A stretch of 48,404 nucleotides of DNA, taken from positions 1-48,404 of the forward strand of contig JAIVFU010000053.1 in NCBI GenBank assembly GCA_020829485.1. The letters are read 5' to 3'. Positions 17,468-27,171 of the stretch are shown one piece after another; the first letter of the stretch is position 1, and each line of letters opens with the position of its first letter. Source of the DNA: Nostoc sp. CHAB 5834 (lineage in GTDB: Bacteria; Cyanobacteriota; Cyanobacteriia; Cyanobacteriales; Nostocaceae). The notes below the pieces were generated by a model that made no database searches, was not told the origin of the DNA, and worked only from the letters and a program-made list of their open reading frames with translations. A program made the position numbers and the translations under genes.

Positions 17468-18070
17468 ATGTCTTATAGTGACTTTTCACTGTCAAAAGTC
17501 AAACGCGACTTTAACTTAACTACAGTTGAAAATGGACGGTTTTTACCAGAAACGCAGTCCATAGAACCTAGTTTTTACCTCAAAGAAGCACTAAGCGAAG
17601 GACTACCACTAGCAACAGCAACTGGTTCAGAAAAAGCTCGCTCAGAGTTAATTATTAGCCCAATACTCTTAGAAGTTCGGAAAATCCTTGAACGCAAAGT
17701 CAGCTTTTTTTCGGGTGAAGATTTTACCGTCGCATCAGAGCTAGGCTTAAGTGGAGTATGTGATTTTTTAATTAGCCGCTCACCCGAACAAATATTTATT
17801 GAAGCTCCTGCGATCGTAATTATTGAAGCAAAAAAAGGTGATTTAAAACCTGGTTTAGGGCAATGTGCAGCAGAAATGATTGCCGCCCAAAAATTCAATG
17901 AAATCAATAATATACCGATTAAGACAATTTATGGCAGCGTCAGTAGCGGTACAGCTTGGCGATTTTTGAAATTAGAAGGGCAAACACTGAGTATTGATTT
18001 GAATGATTATACAGTTCCGCCAGTGGAAATACTATTAGGAATGTTGGTTTGGATGGTGCGGGAAGGTTAG
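17468..18070 (+). CDS. PD-(D/E)XK-like nuclease-fold protein, conserved hypothetical
   Basis: A 200-residue protein. The central pattern fits a PD-(D/E)XK fold: Glu60 in KARSELIISP, Asp99 in SGVCDFLIS, then Glu120-Ala-Lys122 in IVIIEAKKGD, followed by a helix with Gln132 (GLGQCAAEMIAAQKFN). These are the usual E...D...ExK...Q positions. The C-terminal part (GTAWRFLKLEGQTLSIDL) is typical of a cyanobacterial family of unknown function. It could be a restriction-like or repair nuclease, or a structural relative; nuclease activity is inferred. Single gene, divergent from the lpxB-like gene with 137 bases between. Confidence 0.7.
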   Translation: MSYSDFSLSKVKRDFNLTTVENGRFLPETQSIEPSFYLKEALSEGLPLATATGSEKARSELIISPILLEVRKILERKVSFFSGEDFTVASELGLSGVCDFLISRSPEQIFIEAPAIVIIEAKKGDLKPGLGQCAAEMIAAQKFNEINNIPIKTIYGSVSSGTAWRFLKLEGQTLSIDLNDYTVPPVEILLGMLVWMVREG

Positions 18071-18161
18071 ATGTTTTGATCTTTGTGTCTTAATGTCTGT
18101 GCTTAAAACAGGATCGCTTCAAAGATATGAAAAGCTGTACGCTAACCCTCTCCAACCTCTA

Positions 18162-18359
18162 TTATGTAGAAATCGAATACTCTAGGGAACGTGGATTATC
18201 GATTCTTTTGGAAGCGTCTAATATTTCTAGCCCGATAATATTTCCATTTTCATCGTAATCTAAAATTACCCCTGGCTTTTCTTCGTCACTATCTTCTATG
18301 GGTACATCACTCAATATAATTCTTAATATATCTACTTCTGGGTCATAGTTAATTTTCAT
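18162..18359 (-). CDS. DUF2283 protein (antitoxin-like partner)
   Basis: A 65-residue protein with the DUF2283 pattern: MKINYDPEVDILRIILSD, then ILDYDENGNIIGLEILDASK. It starts inside the stop of the upstream DUF4258 gene (ATGA overlap, 18356-18359), so the two are translated together. Such DUF4258/DUF2283 pairs are common in cyanobacteria and behave like toxin-antitoxin modules by arrangement; experimental function is not known to me. Confidence 0.85.
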   Translation of the reverse strand: MKINYDPEVDILRIILSDVPIEDSDEEKPGVILDYDENGNIIGLEILDASKRIDNPRSLEYSIST

Positions 18360-18616
18360 ATTTCTCTCCAGTATTTTTCAATCTTACTAGTTTTATATAC
18401 GGTTATTACAACTGCCGGGTCAATATCATCTACTACGATAACGCGCAGCAAGAATGTTTTCCCACTACCAAAGTCAATTTTTGACTGGTAGACTTTTCTG
18501 CCTTCTTTTTCTAAGACTACTTGCCCAGGAGCATTAAGAACAGATTCAACTAAAGATTGAGATATATTTCTTCGCTCCATCTCTGTCTGTGCATGACGAG
18601 AAATTTTATACTTCAT
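18356..18616 (-). CDS. DUF4258 protein (putative toxin, RelE/BrnT-like)
   Basis: An 86-residue protein with the DUF4258 signature: SRHAQTEMERRNISQSLVES, VLEKEGRKVYQSKIDF, then a C-terminal hydrophobic strand LLRVIVVDDIDPAVVITVYK and TSKIEKYWREI. The R-H-A-x-x-E-M-x-x-R start and the VITVYKTSK end are typical of small RNase-fold toxins. It overlaps the DUF2283 gene by four bases. The order (toxin first) is the usual one for this pair. Confidence 0.85.
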   Translation of the reverse strand: MKYKISRHAQTEMERRNISQSLVESVLNAPGQVVLEKEGRKVYQSKIDFGSGKTFLLRVIVVDDIDPAVVITVYKTSKIEKYWREI

Positions 18617-19122
18617 TTTTATTCTGTTTGCTCATCAAGTATGGTCTGATTTAGGCAGAAGATAAATACTAATTATTTTTATAATTATCTAAATTATTTA
18701 ATTCATCTTCCAAAGAATCTAAATCTTGAAATTTAACCCTAAAGAAACCCTGTCTCCCTACTAACTGGTATAAATCAGAACTACATAATTGGAGTCTGTC
18801 TATCCTAACTAAAAAGTATTAGTCAGCATAGGCAAGTTTCATTTTGCAAATGGCTTTAAATCGCTAAATAGCTATTTACCTATTAATAAATATTACAGAA
18901 AATTTACATATAAGTGAGCGTATACTTTTATATAAAGTCAACAATTACAAAGAAATATTTCGTTTTTTATATCGATTTGTGTCAGATACACGATAAAATG
19001 CCCACTGGGCAAGCGTTTTCTGATAAAAAACACATATTGCCTAAAGATCACAAAGTTACCTGTGGCTGATGATGCCGCTAGGAACTTACAGAGAGAACAC
19101 GCATCAAAGGAGCCGAAGAAGC
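18617..19122. other. Gap upstream of chlH
   Basis: Five hundred AT-rich bases between divergent genes. The last 160 bases should hold the chlH promoter and leader; a candidate TAAAAT lies near 18995 without a matching -35. AAGGAG at 19107-19112 lies about 10 bases before the chosen chlH start. No repeat element was recognised, which is unusual for gaps in this window. Confidence 0.45.
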
Positions 19123-22100
19123 ATGTTCACACACGTCAAGTCCACCATTAGACACATTGCGCCAGATAACTTACGCGGACGTAATTTAATCAAGGTGGTC
19201 TATGTCGTGCTTGAGTCCCAGTACCAGAGTGCTTTGTCGCAAGCGGTTCGCACGATTAACGCGAACAATCCCAACTTGGCGATTGAAATCAGTGGGTACT
19301 TGATTGAGGAACTCCGCGACCCAGAGAACTATGAGGAGTTCAAGCGAGAAATTGAGAGTGCGAATATCTTCATCGCTTCCCTCATTTTCATCGAAGACTT
19401 AGCACAGAAAGTTGTAGCAGCAGTAGAACCACACCGCGATCGCCTGGATGTTTCCGTTGTCTTTCCCTCTATGCCAGAGGTAATGCGCCTGAGTAAAATG
19501 GGTAGCTTTTCTTTGGCACAATTGGGTCAGTCAAAAAGTGCGATCGCGCAATTCATGCGAAAACGCAAAGAAAAATCCGGTGCGGGCTTCCAAGATGGGA
19601 TGCTGAAGCTTTTGCGAACCCTGCCGCAAGTGCTGAAGTTTTTACCAATGGAAAAGGCACAGGATGCCCGAAATTTCATGCTCAGTTTTCAGTATTGGCT
19701 GGGTGGTTCTCCAGAAAATCTGGAAAACTTCTTGCTGATGCTAGCTGATAAATACGTATTTAAAGGTTTAGAAAAACAAGATTTTGCACCTTCTACATAC
19801 GAACAGCCGGTTGTTTATCCCGATTTAGGGATTTGGCATCCTTTGGCTCCTAGTATGTTTGAAGATGTCAGAGAATACCTCAATTGGTATACAGCTCGTA
19901 AGGATATTTCTAGCGATCTAAAAGATCCCCTAGCTCCTTGTGTCGGGTTAGTATTGCAACGGACTCACCTAGTTACAGGGGATGATGCCCATTATGTAGC
20001 AATGGTGCAGGAATTGGAAGCACTAGGCGCACGGGTACTACCTGTGTTTGCTGGTGGTTTGGATTTCTCCAAGCCTGTTGAGGCTTACTTTTATGAACCA
20101 AATACCAACACACAGTTGGTAGATGCAGTAATATCGCTGACTGGTTTTGCTTTGGTGGGTGGCCCAGCCAGACAAGATCATCCCAAAGCAATTGAGTCAC
20201 TCAAACGCTTAAATCGTCCTTATATGGTGGCGTTACCCTTAGTATTCCAAACCACAGAAGAGTGGATGGATAGCGATTTAGGGTTACATCCAATTCAAGT
20301 AGCTTTGCAAATTGCAATTCCTGAATTGGATGGAGCAATTGAGCCGATTGTATTATCGGGTAGAGATGGAACTACAGGCAAAGCGATCGCACTGCGCGAT
20401 CGGGTTGAAGCTGTAGCCGAACGCGCCTTAAAATGGGCTAACCTCCGCCGCAAGCCGAAACTGGAGAAAAAAGTCGCCATCACCGTTTTCAGCTTTCCGC
20501 CAGATAAAGGCAACGTCGGAACCGCCGCTTACTTGGATGTATTCGGTTCCATCTACGAGGTAATGAAAGCCATGAAAAATAATGGCTACGACTTACCAGA
20601 ATTGCCAGAATCCGCCGAAGCGTTGATGCAAGAAGTCATCCATGACGCTCAAGCGCAGTACAACAGCCCAGAACTGAACATTGCTTACAAAATGTCGGTT
20701 CCTGAGTATGAGGCGCTAACCCCTTACTCTCAACGCCTAGAGGAAAACTGGGGGCCACCTCCGGGACATCTCAACAGCGACGGGCAAAATCTGCTGATTT
20801 ATGGTAAGCAATTTGGTAACGTCTTCATCGGTGTACAACCAACATTTGGTTACGAAGGCGATCCGATGCGGCTGTTATTCTCCCGTTCAGCTAGTCCTCA
20901 CCACGGTTTTGCTGCTTACTACACTTACCTAGAGCAAGTTTGGAAAGCTGATGCTGTACTGCACTTTGGTACACACGGTTCTTTGGAATTCATGCCAGGT
21001 AAACAGATGGGGATGTCTGGTGATTGTTATCCAGATAACTTGATTGGCTCAATTCCCAACCTGTATTACTACGCAGCTAATAATCCGAGTGAGGCGACAA
21101 TTGCCAAACGCCGGAGTTATGCCGAAACAATTTCTTACTTGACACCGCCGGCAGAAAATGCTGGTTTGTATAAAGGTTTGAAGGAACTCAGCGAGTTAAT
21201 TGCTTCCTACCAAACCTTGAAAGATAGCGGACGCGGTGTTTCCATTGTCAACAGCATCATGGATAAATGTCGGATCGTGAATCTGGATAAGGATATTAAC
21301 CTGCCAGAAACCGATGCCAGAGACATGAGTACTGATGAGCGGGATAATATTGTTGGCAACGTCTACCGCAAGTTGATGGAAATCGAGTCGCGGTTGTTGC
21401 CTTGTGGGTTGCACGTCATTGGTAAACCCCCAAGTGCAGAAGAAGCGATCGCAACTCTGGTAAATATTGCTAGTCTAGATCGTCAAGAAGAAGGACTTCA
21501 AGGCTTACCGGGAATTATCGCTAACAGCATTGGGCGTAACATTGATGATATTTACCAAAATAACGACAGAGGCATTTTAGAAGATGTCCAGTTATTGCAA
21601 GATATCACTTTGGCAACCCGTGCAGCAGTTACCGCCCTTGTCCAAGAGCAAATCGACGCGGAAGGACGAGTTTCTTTAGTTTCCCGGTTGAATTTCTTCA
21701 ACATGGGCAAAAAAGAACCTTGGGTAGAATCATTACATAAAGCAGGTTATCCCAAAGTTGACACCGCCGCCCTAAAACCCCTACTTGAGTATTTGGAATT
21801 CTGTCTGCAACAAGTTTGTGCCGATAACGAACTCGGAGCATTACTCAGAGGCTTGGAAGGTGAGTACATCCTACCTGGCCCTGGTGGCGATCCCATCCGC
21901 AACCCGGATGTATTGCCCACGGGTAAGAATATCCATGCACTCGATCCGCAATCCATCCCAACAACAGCAGCAGTTCAATCAGCCAAAATCGTCGTAGACA
22001 GGCTTTTGATCCGCAATAAGGCTGAAAATGAAGGAAAATGGCCAGAAACTATCGCCTGTGTCCTTTGGGGAACCGATAACATCAAAACTTACGGCGAATC

Positions 22101-23109
22101 CCTAGCGCAAATTATGTGGATGGTCGGCGTGCGTCCAGTTCCCGATGCCTTGGGACGGGTGAACAAGTTGGAATTGATATCTCTAGAAGAGTTGGGAAGA
22201 CCCAGAATTGATGTGGTAATCAACTGTTCTGGTGTATTCCGCGACTTGTTCATCAACCAAATGAACCTGCTAGACCAAGGCGTGAAGATGGCAGCCGAGG
22301 CAGATGAACCCTTAGAAATGAACTTTGTTCGCAAACACGCTTTGCAACAAGCTGAGGATATGGGGATTAATCTGCGTCAAGCAGCGACGCGTGTTTTTTC
22401 CAACGCTTCTGGTTCCTATTCGTCAAATATCAACTTGGCGGTAGAAAACAGCACTTGGGATAGCGAAGCCGAGTTGCAGGAAATGTATCTCAACCGGAAA
22501 TCCTTCTCCTTCAATTCCGATAACCCCGGAATCATGGACGAATCCCGGCAGATTTTTGAAAGTACATTAAAAACTGCTGATGCAACTTTCCAAAATTTGG
22601 ATTCTTCCGAGATTAGTTTAACGGACGTTTCCCACTACTTTGATTCAGATCCTACAAAGCTGGTGGCAAGTCTGCGGGGTGATGGTAAAAAACCAGCATC
22701 TTATATTGCAGATACAACCACAGCTAACGCCCAAGTGCGGACATTATCAGAAACCGTGCGTTTGGATGCGCGTACCAAATTATTAAATCCCAAATGGTAC
22801 GAGGGGATGCTGTCTCACGGTTACGAAGGTGTGCGCGAACTTTCCAAGCGGTTGGTGAATACAACAGGTTGGAGTGCGACAGCCGGCGCTGTGGATAACT
22901 GGATTTATGAGGATACTAACGAAACTTTCATCAAAGATGAAGAAATGCAGAAGCGGTTGTTAAACCTTAATCCCCATTCTTTCCGCAAGATTGTATCAAC
23001 TTTGTTGGAAGTGAATGGACGCGGTTATTGGGAGACTAGCGAGGATAATTTAGATCGTCTCCGCGAGTTGTACCAAGAGGTTGAAGACCGGATTGAAGGG
23101 ATAGACTAG
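19123..23109 (+). CDS. chlH: Magnesium chelatase subunit H
   Basis: A 1328-residue ChlH, the usual cyanobacterial length. It is the porphyrin-binding catalytic subunit that, with ChlI/ChlD, inserts Mg2+ into protoporphyrin IX, the first committed chlorophyll step. The N-terminus [20 protein letters not shown] is typical. Family-specific segments include [40 protein letters not shown] and [20 protein letters not shown], and the end is [17 protein letters not shown]. The frame is open from 19069, but the ATG at 19123 matches family starts and has AAGGAG upstream. CobN is related but lacks this length and end. A hairpin terminator follows at 23119. The gene stands alone; chlI and chlD are not in the window. 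Confidence 0.97.
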   Translation: MFTHVKSTIRHIAPDNLRGRNLIKVVYVVLESQYQSALSQAVRTINANNPNLAIEISGYLIEELRDPENYEEFKREIESANIFIASLIFIEDLAQKVVAAVEPHRDRLDVSVVFPSMPEVMRLSKMGSFSLAQLGQSKSAIAQFMRKRKEKSGAGFQDGMLKLLRTLPQVLKFLPMEKAQDARNFMLSFQYWLGGSPENLENFLLMLADKYVFKGLEKQDFAPSTYEQPVVYPDLGIWHPLAPSMFEDVREYLNWYTARKDISSDLKDPLAPCVGLVLQRTHLVTGDDAHYVAMVQELEALGARVLPVFAGGLDFSKPVEAYFYEPNTNTQLVDAVISLTGFALVGGPARQDHPKAIESLKRLNRPYMVALPLVFQTTEEWMDSDLGLHPIQVALQIAIPELDGAIEPIVLSGRDGTTGKAIALRDRVEAVAERALKWANLRRKPKLEKKVAITVFSFPPDKGNVGTAAYLDVFGSIYEVMKAMKNNGYDLPELPESAEALMQEVIHDAQAQYNSPELNIAYKMSVPEYEALTPYSQRLEENWGPPPGHLNSDGQNLLIYGKQFGNVFIGVQPTFGYEGDPMRLLFSRSASPHHGFAAYYTYLEQVWKADAVLHFGTHGSLEFMPGKQMGMSGDCYPDNLIGSIPNLYYYAANNPSEATIAKRRSYAETISYLTPPAENAGLYKGLKELSELIASYQTLKDSGRGVSIVNSIMDKCRIVNLDKDINLPETDARDMSTDERDNIVGNVYRKLMEIESRLLPCGLHVIGKPPSAEEAIATLVNIASLDRQEEGLQGLPGIIANSIGRNIDDIYQNNDRGILEDVQLLQDITLATRAAVTALVQEQIDAEGRVSLVSRLNFFNMGKKEPWVESLHKAGYPKVDTAALKPLLEYLEFCLQQVCADNELGALLRGLEGEYILPGPGGDPIRNPDVLPTGKNIHALDPQSIPTTAAVQSAKIVVDRLLIRNKAENEGKWPETIACVLWGTDNIKTYGESLAQIMWMVGVRPVPDALGRVNKLELISLEELGRPRIDVVINCSGVFRDLFINQMNLLDQGVKMAAEADEPLEMNFVRKHALQQAEDMGINLRQAATRVFSNASGSYSSNINLAVENSTWDSEAELQEMYLNRKSFSFNSDNPGIMDESRQIFESTLKTADATFQNLDSSEISLTDVSHYFDSDPTKLVASLRGDGKKPASYIADTTTANAQVRTLSETVRLDARTKLLNPKWYEGMLSHGYEGVRELSKRLVNTTGWSATAGAVDNWIYEDTNETFIKDEEMQKRLLNLNPHSFRKIVSTLLEVNGRGYWETSEDNLDRLRELYQEVEDRIEGID

Positions 23110-23118
23110 GATTACATG

Positions 23119-23145
23119 GGCAGGCATTATGCCTGCCTTAACTTT
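23119..23145 (+). terminator. Hairpin terminator after chlH
   Basis: GGCAGGCA - tta - TGCCTGCC followed by TTAACTTTT, ten bases after the chlH stop and before the Uma2 gene. Confidence 0.6.
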
Positions 23146-23157
23146 TCAATCTGAGAT

Positions 23158-23739
23158 ATGACTATGAATGCTTTAACGGTCAACCTTCAATCAGTATTGG
23201 AACTGACAGATGAGCAGTTTTTTAATCTATGTCAGGCAAACCGTGACTTGAGGTTTGAACGCACTGCAACCGGAGAATTAATTATCATGCCACCAACCGG
23301 GGGAGAAACCGGAAATCGTAATGGTAGACTAAATCAACAATTATTTAATTGGTCAGATACCGATTTAACTGGCATCGCTTTTGATTCTTCTACTTGCTTT
23401 AAATTACCTAATGGTGCAGATCGTTCACCTGATGCTTCTTGGATAAAGTTAGAACGATGGGATGCTTTAACTGAAGAAGAAAAACAAAAGTTTCCCCCCA
23501 TTTTTCCTGATTTTGTCATTGAGTTACTTTCGCCAAGTGATAGTCTGAAAGTTGCTCAGGAAAAGATGAGGGAATACATAGATAATGGTGTGCATTTGAG
23601 TTGGTTAATTAATCGTAAATCGCGGCAAGTGGAGATTTATCGGCAAGGGCAAGAAGTTGAAGTGTTGGAATCGCCTCTTACTTTGTTAGGGGAAGATGTT
23701 TTACAGGGGTTTATTTTAAACCTTCAGGCGATTTGGTAA
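23158..23739 (+). CDS. Uma2 family (DUF820) nuclease-fold protein, paralogue 1
   Basis: A 193-residue Uma2/DUF820 protein, a restriction-endonuclease-like fold greatly expanded in cyanobacteria. Visible motifs are LRFERTATGELIIMPPTGGE (32-51), NGADRSPDASWI (putative metal Asp) and FPDFVIELLSPSD with the Glu-x-x-S core, followed by REYIDNGVHLSWLIN and RQVEIYR. It could start at 23158 or at the second ATG, 23164. A closely related gene lies at 27172-27747 and a remnant at 29251-29418. Several internal blocks are identical at the DNA level between the two intact copies, so they arose by recent duplication or conversion. Function is unknown. Confidence 0.9.
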   Translation: MTMNALTVNLQSVLELTDEQFFNLCQANRDLRFERTATGELIIMPPTGGETGNRNGRLNQQLFNWSDTDLTGIAFDSSTCFKLPNGADRSPDASWIKLERWDALTEEEKQKFPPIFPDFVIELLSPSDSLKVAQEKMREYIDNGVHLSWLINRKSRQVEIYRQGQEVEVLESPLTLLGEDVLQGFILNLQAIW

Positions 23740-23826
23740 CTGAATAACAAAACAAGAATCATGAAAAATTTAGAAGCACTAGCAGCTTGAAAATTATAAT
23801 TCTATATTATTACACCTACTTTTATT

Positions 23827-24507
23827 CTATTTAGAATCTAAATATTGCTGATTAACTAAATATTCATCAATATTTTCTAAAATTTGTCTTAGATATTTTA
23901 TAACTCTTTCACTTATTTCAACAAGATTCTCGGCAGATGTATTTTGACCAACTTCTTTAAAAGACATAACACCATGAGCTAAATCATTTCTATTTTTTTT
24001 TATTGACAGTAAATCAATTCCATCTCTAGTATCTTTGTCAGTAATGACTGAAAATCCATATAATTTAGCTATTATTTTGATTTCTTTAGCATCTACATTC
24101 CCAGAAAACAGATCATCTCGATTAAAGCCCGATTGAATAATATCTCTAAAAATTATTTCTGTTTGCTCTACAAAATTATTAACACTACACTGCTGTACAT
24201 TGTCTTTTACATTTTTCAAAATTATTTTTTTAATTTCTAGTCTTAGTTGATCAAAGGAAACACCTTTATTACTAATTTCATCATAAATACTTTGAATAGC
24301 ATTTCTCATAGTAGATTCTATAAGATTGTAAAGCAATAAAAATCCAGTAGCTTTTAAACTTTTATCTAATTCATCATCAATTTTAGAAATTGCACCATTC
24401 TTACTTAATAGAATTTGACCCTGTTCTAAATCTCTTAGAAAATAGAGATAATCACTAACGTCTTTAGCACGTTCGTTGAAATCATCTAAATCTAATATTT
24501 TTTTCAC
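23827..24507 (-). CDS. HEPN ribonuclease-like protein, MAE_28990/MAE_18760 family
   Basis: A 226-residue alpha-helical protein matching the MAE_28990/MAE_18760 HEPN family. The catalytic HEPN motif R-x4-H is present as KNRNDLAHGVMSF (Arg173, Asn174, His178), preceded by the helix FLLLYNLIESTMRNAIQSIY that carries the conserved Glu64. HEPN proteins are metal-independent RNases used as toxins and phage-defence effectors (family knowledge). The start is GTG at 24507, overlapping the stop of the upstream DUF262 gene by four bases (GTGA), so production is translationally coupled. Codons are AT-rich relative to chlH, pointing to transfer. The pair is treated as a candidate defence or toxin module. 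Confidence 0.88.
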   Translation of the reverse strand: MKKILDLDDFNERAKDVSDYLYFLRDLEQGQILLSKNGAISKIDDELDKSLKATGFLLLYNLIESTMRNAIQSIYDEISNKGVSFDQLRLEIKKIILKNVKDNVQQCSVNNFVEQTEIIFRDIIQSGFNRDDLFSGNVDAKEIKIIAKLYGFSVITDKDTRDGIDLLSIKKNRNDLAHGVMSFKEVGQNTSAENLVEISERVIKYLRQILENIDEYLVNQQYLDSK

Positions 24508-25622
24508 TCAACTGTACCTAAAATCTGATTACGAACATAGTTAATACGACGAATAACTTTATTTTTAGAACTACTAGCATCGCCGCTAGTGAATTCTCTA
24601 AATTCTTTTGAATCTAGGAAATCTACTGACGCAGGTCTGAGGTCTTCTTGCTGTCTTAAAGCTAAAGTTATACCAACCGCAAGAGACTCAAATTTAATTC
24701 GAGTTGTTGTTTTATCCTTTTTCTTACCTTGTCTAAAACCTGTTGGAAAATACTTGTCAACAAAATCAATCATTGCATAAAATTCATTTTTCATATTTTC
24801 TAGAGTATTTGGTTCAGCTTTATTAAGTTCCTGTACATAACTATCAAGAAACTCATTAATGTTTTTATTAAAACTTTGATAATTATTTAAAAAAGCAAAA
24901 AATCGTAAAATAAATTCTTGTGGTTCTACTCTCCTAATTGAGGGTTTTGTAAAATCACAAAGACTAAGAAATTTTTGGTACTTCGCTAATTCATCTATCA
25001 AGTCAAGAAAAAGGCCTCTTCTAATACCTCTAATTTTTTCCATTGGATTTAATTCAACACTACCCGTATTGATTCTTTCAAATAAATCTCTACGAGTTTC
25101 TTCATCAGCATCTTCTGTGAGTTGAATCATTCTTATGGTTGTTCGTTGAAAACGTCTTTGACGTGCAATAGGTAGACTAGAAAATATAAATCCTTTCAGT
25201 TTATCTAATTTTTCTAAATCCTGTAATAATAACTTGTCATTAATAAAATTAGCTAAAGTGCGAATCCTTTGTGTTCCATCTATAATTTCTAAACGAGCTA
25301 AATCTTTTGTTTCTAAAGGATTTTCGTTTGTTGCTTCCCCTGAAGTATCTGCAACATAAATATAAGGAATAGGTAAACCTAACAGAATAGATTCAATAAA
25401 TTTAGATTGTCTTTTTTCATCCCAAATCATTGCTCTTTGGTAATCTGGAATAAATAATTCATTAGAATCATCATCAAGACCAACTAGGTATTTTTGAACT
25501 ATAACTTCAATAGGGTACTCAATTGTGTTATAGTCAACTACTTTTTTCTTGTCGCGGATTTGTATTTCTGCTTCTTCCTGCATTTGTTCTGTAATATTTT
25601 TGCTTAATAAATTGTTACTCAT
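24504..25622 (-). CDS. DUF262 (ParB/Srx-like) protein, partner of HEPN
   Basis: A 372-residue DUF262 protein. The N-terminal ParB/sulfiredoxin-like domain has IPDYQRAMIWDEKRQSKFIE (58-77), LLGLPIPYIYV and LEIIDGTQRIRTL (111-123; most relatives have DGQQR, here DGTQR). This fold binds and hydrolyses nucleotides in GmrSD and BrxU restriction systems (family knowledge). The C-terminal half is helical (NPMEKIRGIRRG...) and lacks the DUF1524 HNH nuclease of GmrD, so the nuclease function is probably provided by the coupled HEPN gene. The ATG at 25622 is preceded by an AT-rich 360-base gap. It is the first gene of the pair. Confidence 0.88.
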   Translation of the reverse strand: MSNNLLSKNITEQMQEEAEIQIRDKKKVVDYNTIEYPIEVIVQKYLVGLDDDSNELFIPDYQRAMIWDEKRQSKFIESILLGLPIPYIYVADTSGEATNENPLETKDLARLEIIDGTQRIRTLANFINDKLLLQDLEKLDKLKGFIFSSLPIARQRRFQRTTIRMIQLTEDADEETRRDLFERINTGSVELNPMEKIRGIRRGLFLDLIDELAKYQKFLSLCDFTKPSIRRVEPQEFILRFFAFLNNYQSFNKNINEFLDSYVQELNKAEPNTLENMKNEFYAMIDFVDKYFPTGFRQGKKKDKTTTRIKFESLAVGITLALRQQEDLRPASVDFLDSKEFREFTSGDASSSKNKVIRRINYVRNQILGTVE

Positions 25623-25985
25623 ATTAGATTTATATATCTAAGTTATTGCATCTATGGTATCGTACTTTTGATTATTCAGTTTTTGTTTTGCTGAATAAAA
25701 ATTTCAATAAAACCCTTATAAATAAAAGACTTTAGCATTTTCCATTGCAAAATATTGCTTTAGCTGTAGGTTATGAGGTGTGTTAGTTTAGCTTAGTGTT
25801 TATTGGAAGTGTAGGGAATAGGATTTTGGAAATTTGTAGTGTAAGATCGCACCTACTCTTCCACAATAGGCGATCGCATTATTTTTGAGGTTTTTTATAA
25901 GGCGATCGCTCACTCTTGGACAACAGGCGATCGCTTTGTATGGAATGCGGCTAAATGAAAATCAAATATATAATTATAGATATGT
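25623..25985. other. Gap between DUF262 gene and xisH relic
   Basis: AT-rich, with at least three HIP1 or near-HIP1 GGCGATCGC sites at 25867-25935 spaced by CACTCTTSSACAAYAG-like text, a loosely repeated GCGATCGC-(15-25) pattern. No gene; the open frame starting near 25885 runs through xisH in the wrong frame and is rejected. Confidence 0.4.
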
Positions 25986-26588
25986 ATGTCTGCTAAAGAT
26001 GTCTTTCATGAAGTTGTCAAAACAGCTTTACACAAAGATGGTTGGTAAATTACTCACGATCCACTCACAATTAGCGTGGGAGGAGTTAACCTTTCGATTG
26101 ATTTAGCCGCCCAAAAGCTGATTGCAGCAGAACGTGAAGGACAAAAAATTGCAGTCGAAGTCAAAAGTTTTTTAGAGAGGTCGTCAGCTATTTCATAATT
26201 TCATACAGCATTAGGACAGTTTATTAATTATAGAGGTGCATTACGACGGCGGCAACCGGAGCGTGTTTTATATTTAGCATAGGACTTACGCATTGACAGA
26301 AAAGCCAAAATAACAGGTATAGTTTTCAAGGTTTATAGCTAGGTTTTTCAATGAGATTTTGGCGATCGCACCCAATCAACGGTGATTGAGAAAAGCCTGA
26401 AACAACGTATTTTCGTTAATGCACAAGATAGTTATTTTGTACAGTGCGTAAGTCCTATAGCAGTACCTTAAACAACTTACAAAACATTTTTTCAACTTGA
26501 TTTTCCTAAAGAGATGATAGCAGAAAATCAAGTTAAAATGCTTATTTATGATGTAGAACAAGAGGTGATTTTCCAATGGATAAATTAA
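25986..26588 (+). pseudogene. xisH: xisH (fdxN-element excision controlling factor), inactivated
   Basis: Reading from ATG 25986 gives MSAKDVFHEVVKTALHKDGW, then a stop, ITHDPLTISVGGVNLSIDLA and IAAEREGQKIAVEVKSFLE (a PD-(D/E)XK-like EVK), then a second stop before FHTALGQFINYR and RVLYLA. A 178-bp MITE follows. After it the frame resumes, AVP, a third stop, TTYKTFFQLDFPKEMIAENQ, ending at TAA 26586-26588, 13 bases inside xisI. This is a complete XisH with three nonsense codons and one insertion. XisH is one of the factors needed in Anabaena for excising the fdxN element; most genomic copies have other, unknown roles. Confidence 0.9.
26280..26457. mobile_element. MITE family C inserted in xisH
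   Basis: A 178-bp element, TAGGACTTACGCA ... TGCGTAAGTCCTA (13-bp perfect ends), flanked by TAGCA on both sides (26275-26279 and 26458-26462), a 5-bp target duplication. Excising it with one TAGCA restores the xisH frame (YLA-VP). It contains a GCGATCGC and no coding sequence. A related element with the same ends is at 9604-9745. Confidence 0.85.
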
Positions 26589-26911
26589 CTCGATATCGCC
26601 AACTTTTACAACAGATATTACATGATTATAGCGAGCAAAAACCAGCTAACGGAAATATAGAAGTTGAAACAATTTTTGATACAGAACGTGACCATTATCA
26701 AATAGTTCATGTAGGGTGGGAAGGTCAAGACTGGGTACATAGTTGTATTATTCATATAGATATTAAAGGTGGGAAAATTTGGCTTCAGTGGAATGGTACA
26801 GAAGATGATATTGCAGCTAATTTGGTAGCTGCGGAAGTTCCCAAGGAAGATATTGTGTTAGGTTTTCAGTCTCCTTTTATGAGACAGTTTACAGAATATG
26901 CAGTGAGTTAG
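26576..26911 (+). CDS. xisI: XisI family protein, intact
   Basis: A 111-residue XisI: DKLTRYRQLLQQILHDYSEQ, then the family core FDTERDHYQIVHVGWEGQDW, IHIDIKGGKIWLQWNGTEDD and the ending VPKEDIVLGFQSPFMRQFTE. XisI works with XisH in Anabaena fdxN-element excision; elsewhere xisHI pairs resemble toxin-antitoxin or regulatory pairs (family knowledge, role uncertain). Here the start overlaps the ruined xisH by 13 bases. Because its partner is dead, xisI may be an orphan drifting toward loss, or may serve other XisH proteins in trans. RBS: AGAGGTG upstream. Confidence 0.92.
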   Translation: MDKLTRYRQLLQQILHDYSEQKPANGNIEVETIFDTERDHYQIVHVGWEGQDWVHSCIIHIDIKGGKIWLQWNGTEDDIAANLVAAEVPKEDIVLGFQSPFMRQFTEYAVS

Positions 26912-26961
26912 GAGATGTTTTGAAAATCTCCAAGTACTACTTAATGAATGTTAACCCTAAC

Positions 26962-27108
26962 TCCTGTGTTAATGTGATATTGATGGGCTAGACAATGCTA
27001 AATAAGGTTAAACTAATTATTAAGTAATAAGTATTAATTATGGATAATTGGCAAGATATTACTGATGATAGATTAGTAAGACCAATACATCCTGGCGAAG
27101 TAATTGCA
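26962..27108 (+). repeat. 147-bp direct repeat, copy 1 (fossil higA upstream region)
   Basis: About 90% identical to 28189-28335, same length. It covers the higB-higA intergenic sequence and the first 23 codons of higA. It ends at codon GCA, where copy 1 continues into unrelated sequence leading to the second Uma2 gene. Confidence 0.85.
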
Positions 27109-27132
27109 TCGCTTTCTATAATACCATCATAA
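27040..27132 (+). pseudogene. Truncated HigA antitoxin
   Basis: Starts MDNWQDITDDRLVRPIHPGE and breaks after VIA into a short unrelated tail with a stop. It is a 23-codon relic of the antitoxin whose intact version begins at 28267. The truncation point is 40 bases before the Uma2 paralogue start, so acquisition of that gene segment probably caused the break. Confidence 0.8.
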
Positions 27133-27171
27133 AATAAGTGTAGCCTCTAGGCTTCGTTGCCTATCCTGCTT

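Noticed and set aside
25885..26106. Plus-strand open frame of 73 codons
   Set aside because: Runs through the HIP1-rich gap and then the xisH region in the wrong frame; the correct frame gives clear XisH sequence.
26376..26576. Minus-strand open frame of 66 codons
   Set aside because: Covers part of the MITE and the xisH tail in antisense; Cys/Leu/Phe-rich low-quality protein.
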